From Loxodes magnus (taxonomy: Eukaryota; Ciliophora; Karyorelictea; Loxodida; Loxodidae): a stretch of 64,000 nt of DNA. Location of the stretch: positions 62,001 to 126,000 of the forward strand of contig CAMPDV010000107.1 in the NCBI GenBank assembly GCA_946699065.1, read 5' to 3'. The notes under the pieces are model-generated. The model was given only the letters and a program-made list of their open reading frames with translations. It ran no database searches and had not been told where the DNA came from. The translations under genes were made by a program, and so were the position numbers. Below, in pieces: positions 38,335 to 50,325 of the stretch (position 1 is its first letter; each line of letters begins with the position of its first letter).

Positions 38335-39083
38335 AATTAAAATAAGTGTGACTGAAATAGAATTTTGAGTAAATTAAAATAAGTTTGATAGAAATAGAAT
38401 TTAAGTAAATTAAAATAAGTTTGACTGAAATAGAATTTTAAGTAAATTAAAATCAGTTTGACTGAATTAGAATTTTAAGTAAATTAAAATAAGTTTGACT
38501 GAAATTGAATTTTAAGTAAATTAAAATCAGTTTGACTGAAATAGAATGTTAAGTAAATTAAAATAAGTTTGATAGAAATAGATCTTTAAGTAAATTAAAA
38601 TAAGTTTGACTGAAATCGAATTTTAAGTAAATTTAAATAAGTGTGACTGAAATAGAATTTTAAGTAAATTAAAATAAGTTTGACTGAAATAGAATTTTAA
38701 GTAAATTAAAATAAGTTTGACTGAAATAGAATTTAAGAAAATTAAAATAAGTTTGACTGAAATAGAATTTTAAGTAAATTTAAAATAAGTTTGACTGAAA
38801 TCGAATTTAAAGTAAATTAAAATAAGTTTGACTGAAATCGAATTTTAAGTAAATTTAAATAAGTGTGACTGAAATAGAATTTTAAGTAAATTAAAATAAG
38901 TTTGACTGAAATAGAATTTTAAGTAAATTAAAATAAGTTTGACTGAAATAGAATTTAAGAAAATTAAAATAAGTTTGACTGAAATAGAATTTTAAGTAAA
39001 TTAAAATAAGTATGACTGAAATAGAATTTTAAGTAAATTAAAATCAGTTTAACTGAAATAGAATTTTAAGTAAATTTAAATAA
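38335..39083. repeat. ~749-bp block duplicated 6,315 bp upstream, copy 2
   Basis: Second copy of 32,020-32,768, with the GAATGTTAAG then AGATCTTTAAG order preserved. The match ends where 39,08x reads GTGTGACTG and the first copy reads GTTTAACTG. Confidence 0.85.
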
Positions 39084-40874
39084 GTGTGACTGAAATAGAA
39101 TTTTAAGTAAATTTAAAATAAGTGTGACAGAAAAAGAATTTTAAGTAAATTAAAATAAGTTTGACTGAAATAGAATTTTAAGTAAATTAAAATCAGTTTA
39201 ACTGAAATAGAATTTTAAGTAAATTTAAAATAAGTGTGACAGAAAAAGAATTTTACGTAAATTAAAATCAGTTTGACTGAAATAGAATTTTAAGTAAATT
39301 AAAATAAGTGTGACTGAAATAGAATTTTAAGTAAATTAAAATAAGTTTGACTGAAATAGAATTTTAAGTAAATTAAAATAAGTTTGACTGAAATAGAATT
39401 TTAAGTAAATTAAAATAAGTGTGACTGAAATAGAATTTCAAGCAAATTAAAATAAGTGTGACTGAAATAGAATTTAAAGTAAATTAAAATAAGTGTGACT
39501 GAAATAGAATTTAAAGTAAATTAAAATAAGTTTGACTGAAATCGAATTTTAAGTAAATTAAAATAAGTGTGACTGAAATAGAATTTTAAGTAAATTAAAA
39601 TAAGTTTGACTGAAATATAATTTTAAGTAAATGTAAATAAGCGTGACTGAAATAGAATTTTAAGTAAATTAAAATCAGTTTGACTGAAATAGAATTTTAA
39701 GTAAATTAAAATAAGTTTAACTGAAATAGAATTTTAAGTAAATTTAAAATAAGTGTGACAGAAAAAGAATTTTACGTAAATTAAAATCAGTTTGACTGAA
39801 ATAGAATTTTAAGTAAATTAAAATAAGTGTGACTGAAATAGAATTTTAAGTAAATTAAAATAAGTGTGACTGAAATAGAATTTCAAGCAAATTAAAATAA
39901 GTTTGACTGAAATCGAATTTTAAGTAAATTTAAATAAGTGTGACTGAAATCGAATTTTAAGTAAATTTAAAATAAGTTTGACTGAAATCGAATTTTAAGT
40001 AAATTTAAATAAGTGTGACTGAAATCGAATTTTAAGTAAATAAAATAAGTGTGACTGAAATAGAATTTCAAGCAAATTAAAATAAGTGTGACTGAAATAG
40101 AATTTTAAGTAAATAAAATAAGTGTGACTGAAATAGAATTTAAGAAAATTAAAATAAGTTTGACTGAAATAGAATTTTAAGTAAATTAAAATCAGTTTGA
40201 CTGAAATAGAATGTTAAGTAAATTAAAATAAGTTTGATAGAAATAGTATTTTAAGTAAATTAAAATAAGTTTGACTGAAATCGAATTTTAAGTAAATTAA
40301 AATAAGTGTGACTGAAATAGAATTTTAAGTAAATTAAAATAAGTTTGACTGAAATAGAATTTTAAGTAAATTAAAATAAGTTTGACTGAAATAGAATTTA
40401 AGAAAATTAAAATAAGTTTGACTGAAATCGAATTTTAATTAAATTTAAAATAAGTTTGACTGAAATCGAATTTAAAGTAAATTAAAATAAGTTTGACTGA
40501 AATCGAATTTTAAGTAAATTTAAATAAGTGTGACTGAAATAGAATTTTAAGTAAATTAAAATCAGTTTAACTGAAATAGAATTTTAAGTAAATTTAAATA
40601 AGTGTGACTGAAATAGAATTTTAAGTAAATTTAAAATAAGTGTGACAGAAAAAGAATTTTAAGTAAATTAAAATAAGTGTGATTGAAATAGAATTTTAAG
40701 TAAATTAAAATAAGTTTAACTGAAATAGAATTTTAAGTAAATTTAAAATAAGTGTGACAGAAAAAGAATTTTACGTAAATTAAAATCAGTTTGAATGAAA
40801 TAGAATTTTAAGTAAATTAAAATAAGTTTGATAGAAATAGTATTTTAAGTAAATTAAAATAAGTTTGACTGAAA

Positions 40875-42415
40875 TAGAATTTTAAGTAAATTAAAATAAG
40901 TGTGACTGAAATATAAATTTAAGTAAATTAAAATAAGTTTGATAGAAATAGAATTTAAAGTAAATTAAAATAAGTTTGACTGAAATCGAATTTAAAGTAA
41001 ATTAAAATAAGTTTGACTGAAATAGAATTTTAAGTAAATTAAAATAAGTGTGACTGAAATAGAATTTTAAGTAAATTAAAATAAGTTTGACTGAAATTGA
41101 ATTTTAAGCAAATTAAAATAAGTGTGACTGAAATAGAATTTTAAGTAAATTTAAATAAGTTTGACTGAAATAGAATTTTAAGTAAATTAAAATAAGTTTG
41201 ACTGAAATAGAATTTTAATTAAATTAAAATAAGTTTGATAGAAATAGAATTTTAAGTAAATTAAAATAAGTGTGACTGAAATAGAATTTTAAGTAAATTA
41301 AAATAAGTTTGACTGAAATAGAATTTTAAGTAAATTAAATAAGTTTGACTGAAATAGAATTTTAAGTAAATTAAAATAAGTGTGACTGAAATATAAATTT
41401 AAGTAAATTAAAATAAGTGTGACAGAAAAAGAATTTTAAGTAAATTAAAATAAGTGTGACTGAAATAGAATTTTAAGTAAATTAAAATAAGTGTGACTGA
41501 AATAGAATTTTAAGTAAATTAATAAAAGTTTGACTAAAATAGATTTTTGAGTAAATTAAAATAAGTTTGATAGAAATAGAATTTTAAGTAAATTAAAATA
41601 AGTGTGACTGAAATAGAATTTTAAGTAAATTTAAAATAAGTGTGACAGAAAAAGAATTTAAGTAAATTAAAATAAGTTTGACTGAAATAGAATTTTGAGT
41701 AAATTAAAATAAGTTTGATAGAAATAGAATTTAAGTAAATTAAAATAAGTTTGACTGAAATAGAATTTTAAGTAAATTAAAATCAGTTTGACTGAATTAG
41801 AATTTTAAGTAAATTAAAATAAGTTTGACTGAAATTGAATTTTAAGTAAATTAAAATCAGTTTGACTGAAATAGAATGTTAAGTAAATTAAAATAAGTTT
41901 GATAGAAATAGTATTTTAAGTAAATTAAAATAAGTTTGACTGAAATCGAATTTTAAGTAAATTTAAATAAGTGTGACTGAAATAGAATTTTAAGTAAATT
42001 AAAATAAGTTTGACTGAAATAGAATTTTAAGTAAATTAAAATAAGTTTGACTGAAATAGAATTTAAGAAAATTAAAATAAGTTTGACTGAAATAGAATTT
42101 TAAGTAAATTTAAAATAAGTTTGACTGAAATCGAATTTTAAGTTTAATTAAAATAAGTTTGACTGAAATCGAATTTTAAGTAAATTTAAATAAGTGTGAC
42201 TGAAATAGAATTTTAAGTAAATTAAAATAAGTTTGACTGAAATAGAATTTTAAGTAAATTAAAATAAGTTTGACTGAAATAGAATTTAAGAAAATTAAAA
42301 TAAGTTTGACTGAAATAGAATTTTAAGTAAATTAAAATAAGTATGACTGAAATAGAATTTTAAGTAAATTAAAATCAGTTTAACTGAAATAGAATTTTAA
42401 GTAAATTTAAATAAG
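40875..42415. repeat. 1.54-kb block duplicated 9,645 bp upstream, copy 2
   Basis: Second copy of 31,230-32,770. It contains AAGTTTAATTAAAATAAG at 42,140, where the first copy has AAAGTAAATTAAAATAAG. That change is then shared with 43,551 through a later 1,411-bp duplication. Confidence 0.85.
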
Positions 42416-42963
42416 TGTGACTGAAATAGAATTTTAAGTAAATTTAAAATAAGTGTGACAGAAAAAGAATTTTAAGTAAATTAAAATAAGTTTGACTGAA
42501 ATAGAATTTTAAGTAAATTAAAATAAGTTTAACTGAAATAGAATTTTAAGTAAATTTAAAATAAGTGTGACAGAAAAAGAATTTTACGTAAATTAAAATC
42601 AGTTTGACTGAAATAGAATTTTAAGTAAATTTAAATAAGTGTGACTGAAATAGAATTTTAAGTAAAATTAAAATAAGTTTGACTGAAATAGAATTTTAAG
42701 TAAATTAAAATAAGTGTGACTGAAATAGAATTTTAAGTAAATTAAAATAAGTGTGACTGAAATAGAATTTCAAGCAAATTAAAATAAGTGTGACTGAAAT
42801 AGAATTTTAAGTAAATTAAAATCAGTTTGACTGAAATAGAATTTTAAGTAAATTAAAACAAGTGTGACTGAAATAGAATTTTAAGTAAATTAAAATAAGT
42901 GTGACTGAAATAGAATTTCAAGTAAATTAAAATAAGTTTGACTGAAATAGAATTTTAAGTAAA
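42012..42963. repeat. 1,411-bp-spaced duplication, copy 1
   Basis: This region matches 43,423-44,374. Tracers are AGTTTAATTAAAATAAG (42,141 and 43,552), AGTAAAATTAAAATAAG (42,661 and 44,072) and TAAAACAAGTG (C at 42,859 and 44,270). Confidence 0.85.
42534..42942. repeat. 409-bp tandem duplication, copy 1
   Basis: An 11-monomer unit (407 plus two bases) runs from GACAGAAAAAG and TACGTAAATT through AGTAAAATTAAAATAAG, GAATTTCAAGC and TAAAACAAGTGTGAC to GAATTTCAAG. It is repeated immediately. Tracers are AGTAAAATT (42,661 and 43,070) and the C of AAAACAAG (42,859 and 43,268). Confidence 0.85.
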
Positions 42964-43351
42964 TTTAAAATAAGTGTGACAGAAAAAGAATTTTACGTAA
43001 ATTAAAATCAGTTTGACTGAAATAGAATTTTAAGTAAATTTAAATAAGTGTGACTGAAATAGAATTTTAAGTAAAATTAAAATAAGTTTGACTGAAATAG
43101 AATTTTAAGTAAATTAAAATAAGTGTGACTGAAATAGAATTTTAAGTAAATTAAAATAAGTGTGACTGAAATAGAATTTCAAGCAAATTAAAATAAGTGT
43201 GACTGAAATAGAATTTTAAGTAAATTAAAATCAGTTTGACTGAAATAGAATTTTAAGTAAATTAAAACAAGTGTGACTGAAATAGAATTTTAAGTAAATT
43301 AAAATAAGTGTGACTGAAATAGAATTTCAAGTAAATTAAAATAAGTTTGAC
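42943..43351. repeat. 409-bp tandem duplication, copy 2
   Basis: Adjacent second copy of 42,534-42,942. It is followed by a further AAAACAAGTGTGAC tract 148 bp on (C at 43,268 and 43,416), a local gain of four monomers. Confidence 0.85.
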
Positions 43352-43422
43352 TGAAATAGAATTTTAAGTAAATTAAAATCAGTTTGACTGAAATAGAATT
43401 TTAAGTAAATTAAAACAAGTGT

Positions 43423-44374
43423 GACTGAAATAGAATTTTAAGTAAATTAAAATAAGTTTGACTGAAATAGAATTTAAGAAAATTAAAATAAGTTTGACTG
43501 AAATAGAATTTTAAGTAAATTTAAAATAAGTTTGACTGAAATCGAATTTTAAGTTTAATTAAAATAAGTTTGACTGAAATCGAATTTTAAGTAAATTTAA
43601 ATAAGTGTGACTGAAATAGAATTTTAAGTAAATTAAAATAAGTTTGACTGAAATAGAATTTTAAGTAAATTAAAATAAGTTTGACTGAAATAGAATTTAA
43701 GAAAATTAAAATAAGTTTGACTGAAATAGAATTTTAAGTAAATTAAAATAAGTATGACTGAAATAGAATTTTAAGTAAATTAAAATCAGTTTAACTGAAA
43801 TAGAATTTTAAGTAAATTTAAATAAGTGTGACTGAAATAGAATTTTAAGTAAATTTAAAATAAGTGTGACAGAAAAAGAATTTTAAGTAAATTAAAATAA
43901 GTTTGACTGAAATAGAATTTTAAGTAAATTAAAATAAGTTTAACTGAAATAGAATTTTAAGTAAATTTAAAATAAGTGTGACAGAAAAAGAATTTTACGT
44001 AAATTAAAATCAGTTTGACTGAAATAGAATTTTAAGTAAATTTAAATAAGTGTGACTGAAATAGAATTTTAAGTAAAATTAAAATAAGTTTGACTGAAAT
44101 AGAATTTTAAGTAAATTAAAATAAGTGTGACTGAAATAGAATTTTAAGTAAATTAAAATAAGTGTGACTGAAATAGAATTTCAAGCAAATTAAAATAAGT
44201 GTGACTGAAATAGAATTTTAAGTAAATTAAAATCAGTTTGACTGAAATAGAATTTTAAGTAAATTAAAACAAGTGTGACTGAAATAGAATTTTAAGTAAA
44301 TTAAAATAAGTGTGACTGAAATAGAATTTCAAGTAAATTAAAATAAGTTTGACTGAAATAGAATTTTAAGTAAA
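43423..44374. repeat. 1,411-bp-spaced duplication, copy 2
   Basis: Second copy of 42,012-42,963. Between the two lies the second unit of a 409-bp duplication, so the 1,411-bp spacing includes that expansion plus four extra monomers. Confidence 0.85.
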
Positions 44375-44380
44375 TTAAAA

Positions 44381-44663
44381 TCAATTTGACTGAAATAGAA
44401 TTTTAAGTAAATTAAAATCAGTTTGACTGAAATAGAATTTTAAGTAAATTAAAATAAGTTTGACTGAAATAGAATTTTAAGTAAATTAAAATAAGTGTGA
44501 CTGAAATCGAATTTAAAGTAAATTAAAATAAGTTTGACTGAAATAGAATTTTAAGTAAATTAAAATAAGTTTGACTGAAATAGAATTTTAAGTAAATTAA
44601 AATAAGTGTGACTGAAATAGAATTTTAAGTAAATTAAAATAAGTGTGACTGAAATATAAATTT
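44381..44663. repeat. TCAATTT...ATATAAATTT cassette, locus 6 of 9
   Basis: Markers are at 44,381 and 44,654, 273 bp apart. The following monomer has AAATTTGATAG where the others have AAGTTTGATAG. Confidence 0.85.
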
Positions 44664-45540
44664 AAGTAAATTAAAATAAATTTGATAGAAATAGAATTTA
44701 AAGTAAATTAAAATAAGTTTGATAGAAATAGAATTTTAAGTAAATTAAAATAAGTTTGACTGAAATTGAATTTTAAGTAAATAAAATAAGTGTGACTGAA
44801 ATAGAATTTCAAGCAAATTAAAATAAGTGTGACTGAAATAGAATTTTAAGTAAATAAAATAAGTGTGACTGAAATAGAATTTAAGAAAATTAAAATAAGT
44901 TTGACGGAAATAGAATTTTAAGTAAATTAAAATCAGTTTGACTGAAATAGAATGTTAAGTAAATTAAAATAAGTTTGATAGAAATAGTATTTTAAGTAAA
45001 TTAAAATAAGTTTGACTGAAATCGAATTTTAAGTAAATTAAAATAAGTGTGACTGAAATAGAATTTTAAGTAAATTAAAATAAGTTTGACTGAAATAGAA
45101 TTTTAAGTAAATTAAAATAAGTTTGACTGAAATAGAATTTAAGAAAATTAAAATAAGTTTGACTGAAATAGAATTTAAGAAAATTAAAATAAGTTTGACT
45201 GAAATAGAATTTTAAGTAAATTAAAATAAGTATGACTGAAATAGAATTTTAAGTAAATTAAAATCAGTTTAACTGAAATAGAATTTTAAGTAAATTTAAA
45301 TAAGTGTGACTGAAATAGAATTTTAAGTAAATTTAAAATAAGTGTGACAGAAAAAGAATTTTAAGTAAATTAAAATAAGTTTGACTGAAATAGAATTTTA
45401 AGTAAATTAAAATAAGTTTAACTGAAATAGAATTTTAAGTAAATTTAAAATAAGTGTGACAGAAAAAGAATTTTACGTAAATTAAAATCAGTTTGACTGA
45501 AATAGAATTTTAAGTAAATTAAAATAAGTGTGACTGAAAT

Positions 45541-45688
45541 AGAATTTTAAGTAAATTAAAATAAGTGTGACTGAAATAGAATTTTAAGTAAATTAAAATA
45601 AGTGTGACTGAAATAGAATTTCAAGCAAATTAAAATCAGTTTGACTGAAATAGAGTTTTAAGAAAATTAAAGTAAAATTGACTGAAAT
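45541..45688. repeat. 148-bp tandem duplication (4 monomers), copy 1
   Basis: A four-monomer unit of plain, GAATTTCAAGC, AGAGTTTTAAGAAAATT and AAAATTGACTG monomers is repeated directly. TTAAAGTAAAATTG occurs at 45,667 and 45,815. No difference was seen between copies. Confidence 0.9.
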
Positions 45689-45836
45689 AGAATTTTAAGT
45701 AAATTAAAATAAGTGTGACTGAAATAGAATTTTAAGTAAATTAAAATAAGTGTGACTGAAATAGAATTTCAAGCAAATTAAAATCAGTTTGACTGAAATA
45801 GAGTTTTAAGAAAATTAAAGTAAAATTGACTGAAAT
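45689..45836. repeat. 148-bp tandem duplication (4 monomers), copy 2
   Basis: Adjacent second copy of 45,541-45,688. After it the array continues with GAATTTAAGAAAGATAA, as at 34.6 and 37.0 kb, showing that the extra four monomers were inserted into an older order. Confidence 0.9.
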
Positions 45837-46544
45837 AGAATTTAAGAAAGATAAAATAAGTTTGACTGAAATAGAATTTTAAGTAAATTAAATAAGTGTG
45901 ACTGAAATCGAATTTAAAGTAAATTAAAATAAGTTTGACTGAAATAGAATTTTAAGTAAATTAAAATAAGTGTGACTGAAATAGAATTTTAAGTAAATTA
46001 AAATAAGTGTGACTGAAATAGAATTTTAAGTAAATTAAAATAAGTGTGACTGAAATATAAATTTAAGTAAATTAAAATAAGTTTGACTGAAATAGAATTT
46101 TAAGTAAATTAAAATAAGTTTGACTGAAATCGAATTTAAAGTAAATTTAAATAAGTGTGACTGAAATAGAATTTTAAGTAAATTAAAATAAGTTTGACTG
46201 AAATAGAATTTTAAGTAAATTAAAATCAGTTTGACTGAAATAGAGTTTTAAGTAAATGAAAATAAAATTGACTGAAATAGAATTTTAAGTAAATTTAAAT
46301 AAGTTTGACTGAAATCGAATTTTAAGTAAATTAAAATAAGTGTGACTGAAATAGAATTTTAAGTAAATTAAAATAAGTTTGACTGAAATAGAATTTTAAG
46401 TAAATTAAAATAAGTTTGACTGAAATAGAATTTTAAGTAAATTAAAATAAGTTTGACTGAAATAGAATTTAAGAAAATTAAAATAAGTTCGACTGAAATA
46501 GAATTTTAAGTAAATTTAAAATAAGTTTGACTGAAATAGAATTT

Positions 46545-46830
46545 TAAGTAAATTAAAAATAAGTGTGACTGAAATAGAATTTTAAGTAAATTAAAATAAG
46601 TGTGACTGAAATAGAATTTTAACTAAATTTAAAATATGTGTGACAGAAATAGAATTTTAAGTAAATTAAAATAAGTGTGACTGAAATAGAATTTTAAGTA
46701 AATTAAAATAAGTGTGACTGAAATAGAATTTTAAGTAAATTAAAATCAGTTTGACTGAAATAGAATTTTAAATAAATTAAAATCAGTTTGACTGAAATAG
46801 AATTTTAAGTAAATTTAAAAAAGTTTGACT
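46545..46830. repeat. 1,850-bp-spaced block with AACTAAATTT, copy 1
   Basis: The monomer TTTTAACTAAATTTAAAATATGTGTGACAG (AACTAAATTT at 46,621) was seen elsewhere only at 48,471, exactly 50 x 37 bp later. It is followed in both places by TTTTAAATAAATT and TAAATTTAAAAAAGTTTGAC monomers. Confidence 0.75.
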
Positions 46831-48394
46831 GAAATAGAATTTAAGTAAATTAAAAATAAGTGTGACTGAAATAGAATTTAAGAAAATTAAAATAAGTTTG
46901 ACTGAAATAGAATTTTAAGTAAATTTAAAAAAGTTTGACTGAAATAGAATTTCAAGTAAATTAAAATAAGTTTGACTGAAATAGAATTTTAAGTAAATTA
47001 AAATAAGTGTGACTGAAATAGAATTTTAAGTAAATTAAAATAAGTTTGACTGAAATAGAATTTTAAGTAAATTAAAATAAGTTTGACTGAAATAGAATTT
47101 AAGAAAATTAAAATAAGTTTGACTGAAATAGAATTTTAAGTAAATTAAAATAAGTATGACTGAAATAGAATTTTAAGTAAATTAAAATCAGTTTAACTGA
47201 AATAGAATTTTAAGTAAATTTAAATAAGTGTGACTGAAATAGAATTTTAAGTAAATTTAAAATAAGTGTGACTGAAATCGAATTTTAAGTAAATTAAAAT
47301 CAGTTTGACTGAAATAGAATTTTAAGTAAATTAAAATAAGTTTGACTGAAATAGAATTTTAAGTAAATTAAAATAAGTGTGACTGAAATCGAATTTAAAG
47401 TAAATTAAAATAAGTTTGACTGAAATAAAATTTTAAGTAAATTAAAATAAGTGTGACTGAAATAGAATTTTAAGTAAATTAAAATCAGTTTGACTGAAAT
47501 AGAGTTTTAAGTAAATGAAAATAAAATTGACTGAAATAGAATTTTAAGTAAATTAAAATAAGTGTGACTGAAATAGAATTTTAAGTAAATTAAATAAGTG
47601 TGACTGAAATAGAATTTTAAGTAAATTAAAAATAAGTTTGACTGAAATAGAATTTTAATTAAATTAAAATAAGTTTGATAGAAATAGAATTTTAAGTAAA
47701 TTAAAATAAGTGTGACTGAAATAGAATTTTAAGTAAATTAAAATAAGTTTGACTGAAATAGAATTTTAATTAAATTAAAATAAGTTTGATAGAAATAGAA
47801 TTTTAAGTAAATTAAAATAAGTGTGACTGAAATAGAATTTTAAGTAAATTTAAAATAAGTGTGACAGAAAAAGAATTTTAAGTAAATTTAAATAAGTGTG
47901 ACCGAAATAGAATTTTGAGTAAATTAAAATAATTTTGATAGAAATAGAATTTAAGTAAATTAAAATAAGTTTGACTGAAATAGAATTTTAAGTAAATTAA
48001 AATCAGTTTGACTGAATTAGAATTTTAAGTAAATTAAAATAAGTTTGACTGAAATAGAATTTTAAGTAAATTAAAATCAGTTTGACTGAAATAGAATGTT
48101 AAGTAAATTAAAATAAGTTTGATAGAAATAGTATTTTAAGTAAATTAAAATAAGTTTGACTGAAATCGAATTTAAAGTAAATTAAAATAAGTTTGACTGA
48201 AATAGAATTTTAAGTAAATTAAAATAAGTTTGACTGAAATAGAATTTAAGAAAATTAAAATAAGTTTGACTGAAATAGAATTTTAAGTAAATTAAAATAA
48301 GTATGACTGAAATAGAATTTTAAGTAAATTAAAATCAGTTTAACTGAAATAGAATTTTAAGTAAATTTAAATAAGTGTGACTGAAATAGAATTT

Positions 48395-48680
48395 TAAGTA
48401 AATTAAAAATAAGTGTGACTGAAATAGAATTTTAATTAAATTAAAATAAGTGTGACTGAAATAGAATTTTAACTAAATTTAAAATATGTGTGACAGAAAT
48501 AGAATTTTAAGTAAATTAAAATCAGTTTGACTGAAATTGAATTTTAAGTAAATTAAAATAAGTGTGACTGAAATAGAATTTTAAGTAAATTAAAATCAGT
48601 TTGACTGAAATAGAATTTTAAATAAATTAAAATCAGTTTGACTGAAATAGAATTTTAAGTAAATTTAAAAAAGTTTGACT
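48395..48680. repeat. 1,850-bp-spaced block with AACTAAATTT, copy 2
   Basis: Second copy of 46,545-46,830. It differs by a TTTTAATTAAATT monomer just before the tracer and a GAAATTGAATTTTAAG monomer after it. Confidence 0.75.
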
Positions 48681-50288
48681 GAAATAGAATTTTAAGTAAA
48701 TTAAAATAAGTGTGACTGAAATAGAATTTTAAGTAAATTTAAAAAAGTGTGACTGAAATAGAATTTTAAGTAAATTTAAATAAGTGTGACTGAAATAGAA
48801 TTTTAAGTAAATTAAAATAAGTTTGATAGAAATAGAATTTAAGTAAATTAAAAATAAGTGTGACTGAAATAGAATTTTAAGTAAATTTAAAATAAGTGTG
48901 ACAGAAAAAGAATTTTAAGTAAATTAAAATAAGTTTGACTGAAATAGAATTTTAAGTAAATTTAAAAAAGTTTGACTGAAATAGAATTTCAAGTAAATTA
49001 AAATAAGTTTGACTGAAATAGAATTTTAAGTAAATTAAAATAAGTTTGACTGAAATAGAATTTTAAGTAAATTAAAATAAGTATGACTGAAATAGAATTT
49101 TAAGTAAATTAAAATCAGTTTGACTGAAATAGAATTTTAAGTAAATTAATAAAAGTTTGACCAAAAAGGATTTTTGAGTAAATTAAATCAGTTTGATAGA
49201 AATTGAATTTTAAGTAAATTAAAATAAGTTTGACTGAAATAGAATTTTGAGTAAATTAAAATCAGTTTGACTGAAATCGAATTTTAAGTAAATTAAATCA
49301 GTTTGATAGAAATTGAATTTTAAGTAAATAAAATAAGTGTGACTGAAATAGAATTTTAAGTAAATTAAAATAAGTTTGACTGAAATAGAATTTTAATTAA
49401 ATTAAAATAAGTGTGACTGAAATAGAATTTCAAGTAAATAAAATAAGTGTGACTGAAATAGAATTTTAAGTAAATTAAAATCAGTTTGACTGAAATAGAG
49501 TTTTAAGTAAATGAAAATAAAATTGACTGAAATAGAATTTAAGAAAGATAAAATAAGTTTGACTGAAATATAATTTTAAGTAAATGTAAATAAGCGTGAC
49601 TGAAATAGAATTTTAAGTAAATTAAAATCAGTTTAACTGAAATAGAATTTTAAGTAAATTAAAATAAGTTTGACTGAAATAGAATTTAAGAAAATAAAAA
49701 TAAGTTTGAATGAAATAGAATTTAAGAAAGATAAAATAAGTTTGACTGAAATATAATTTTAAGTAAATCAAAATAAGTTTGACTGAAATAGAATTTTAAG
49801 TAAATAAAAATCAGTTTAACTGAAATAGAATTTTAAGTAAATTAAAATAAGTTTGACTGAAATAGAATTTAAGAAAATAAAAATAAGTTTGACTGAAATC
49901 GAATTTTAAGTAAATAAAAATAAGTTTGAATGAAATAGAATTTAAGTAAATTAAAATAAGTTTGACTGAAATAGAATTTTAAGTAAATCAAAATAAGTTT
50001 GACTGAAATAGGATTTTAAGTAAATTAAAATAAGTTACTGAAATAGAATTTTAAGTAATTTAAAATAAGTTTGACTGAAATAGAATTTTAAGTAAATAAA
50101 AATAAGTTTGACTGAAATCGAATTTTAAGTAAATTAAAATAAGTGTGACTGAAATAGAATTTTAAGTAAATTAAAATAAGTTACTGAAATAGAATTTTAA
50201 GTAATTTAAAATAAGTTTGACTGAAATAGAATTTTAAGTAAATAAAAATAAGTGTGACTGAAATCGAATTTAAAGTAAATTAAAATAA

Positions 50289-50325
50289 GTTTGACTGAAA
50301 TAGAATTTTAAGTAAATTAAAATAA
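50289..50325 (+). repeat. Representative 37-bp monomer, common form
   Basis: This is one clean copy of the common monomer, given as a reference for the array. It starts at the G of GTTTGACTG and the next copy starts exactly 37 bp later at 50,326. Base 3 of the unit (T here, G in GTGTGAC copies, rarely A in GTATGAC copies) is the most frequently variable position. Other frequent changes are AATAG to AATCG or AATTG, AATTTTAAG to AATTTAAAG, AATTTCAAG or AATTTTGAG, and AAAATAAG to AAAATCAG. Confidence 0.95.
50305..50323. other. Short dyad (7-bp inverted repeat, 5-bp spacer) in each monomer
   Basis: ATTTTAA (50,305-50,311) and TTAAAAT (50,317-50,323) are perfect reverse complements separated by GTAAA. 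The same dyad occurs in most monomers, so it recurs about every 37 bp through the window. Common variants (AATTTAAAG, AATTTCAAG, AATTTTGAG, AAAATCAG) break or shorten one arm. As an all-A/T stem it would be a weak hairpin. A role as a protein-binding site or cruciform is only a possibility. Confidence 0.7.

Noticed and set aside
29234..38585. AGATCT palindrome at 29,233, 32,265 and 38,580 as a regulatory site
   Set aside because: It is a variant of the AGTATTTTAAG monomer spread by block duplication. It is useful as a tracer, not evidence of a function.
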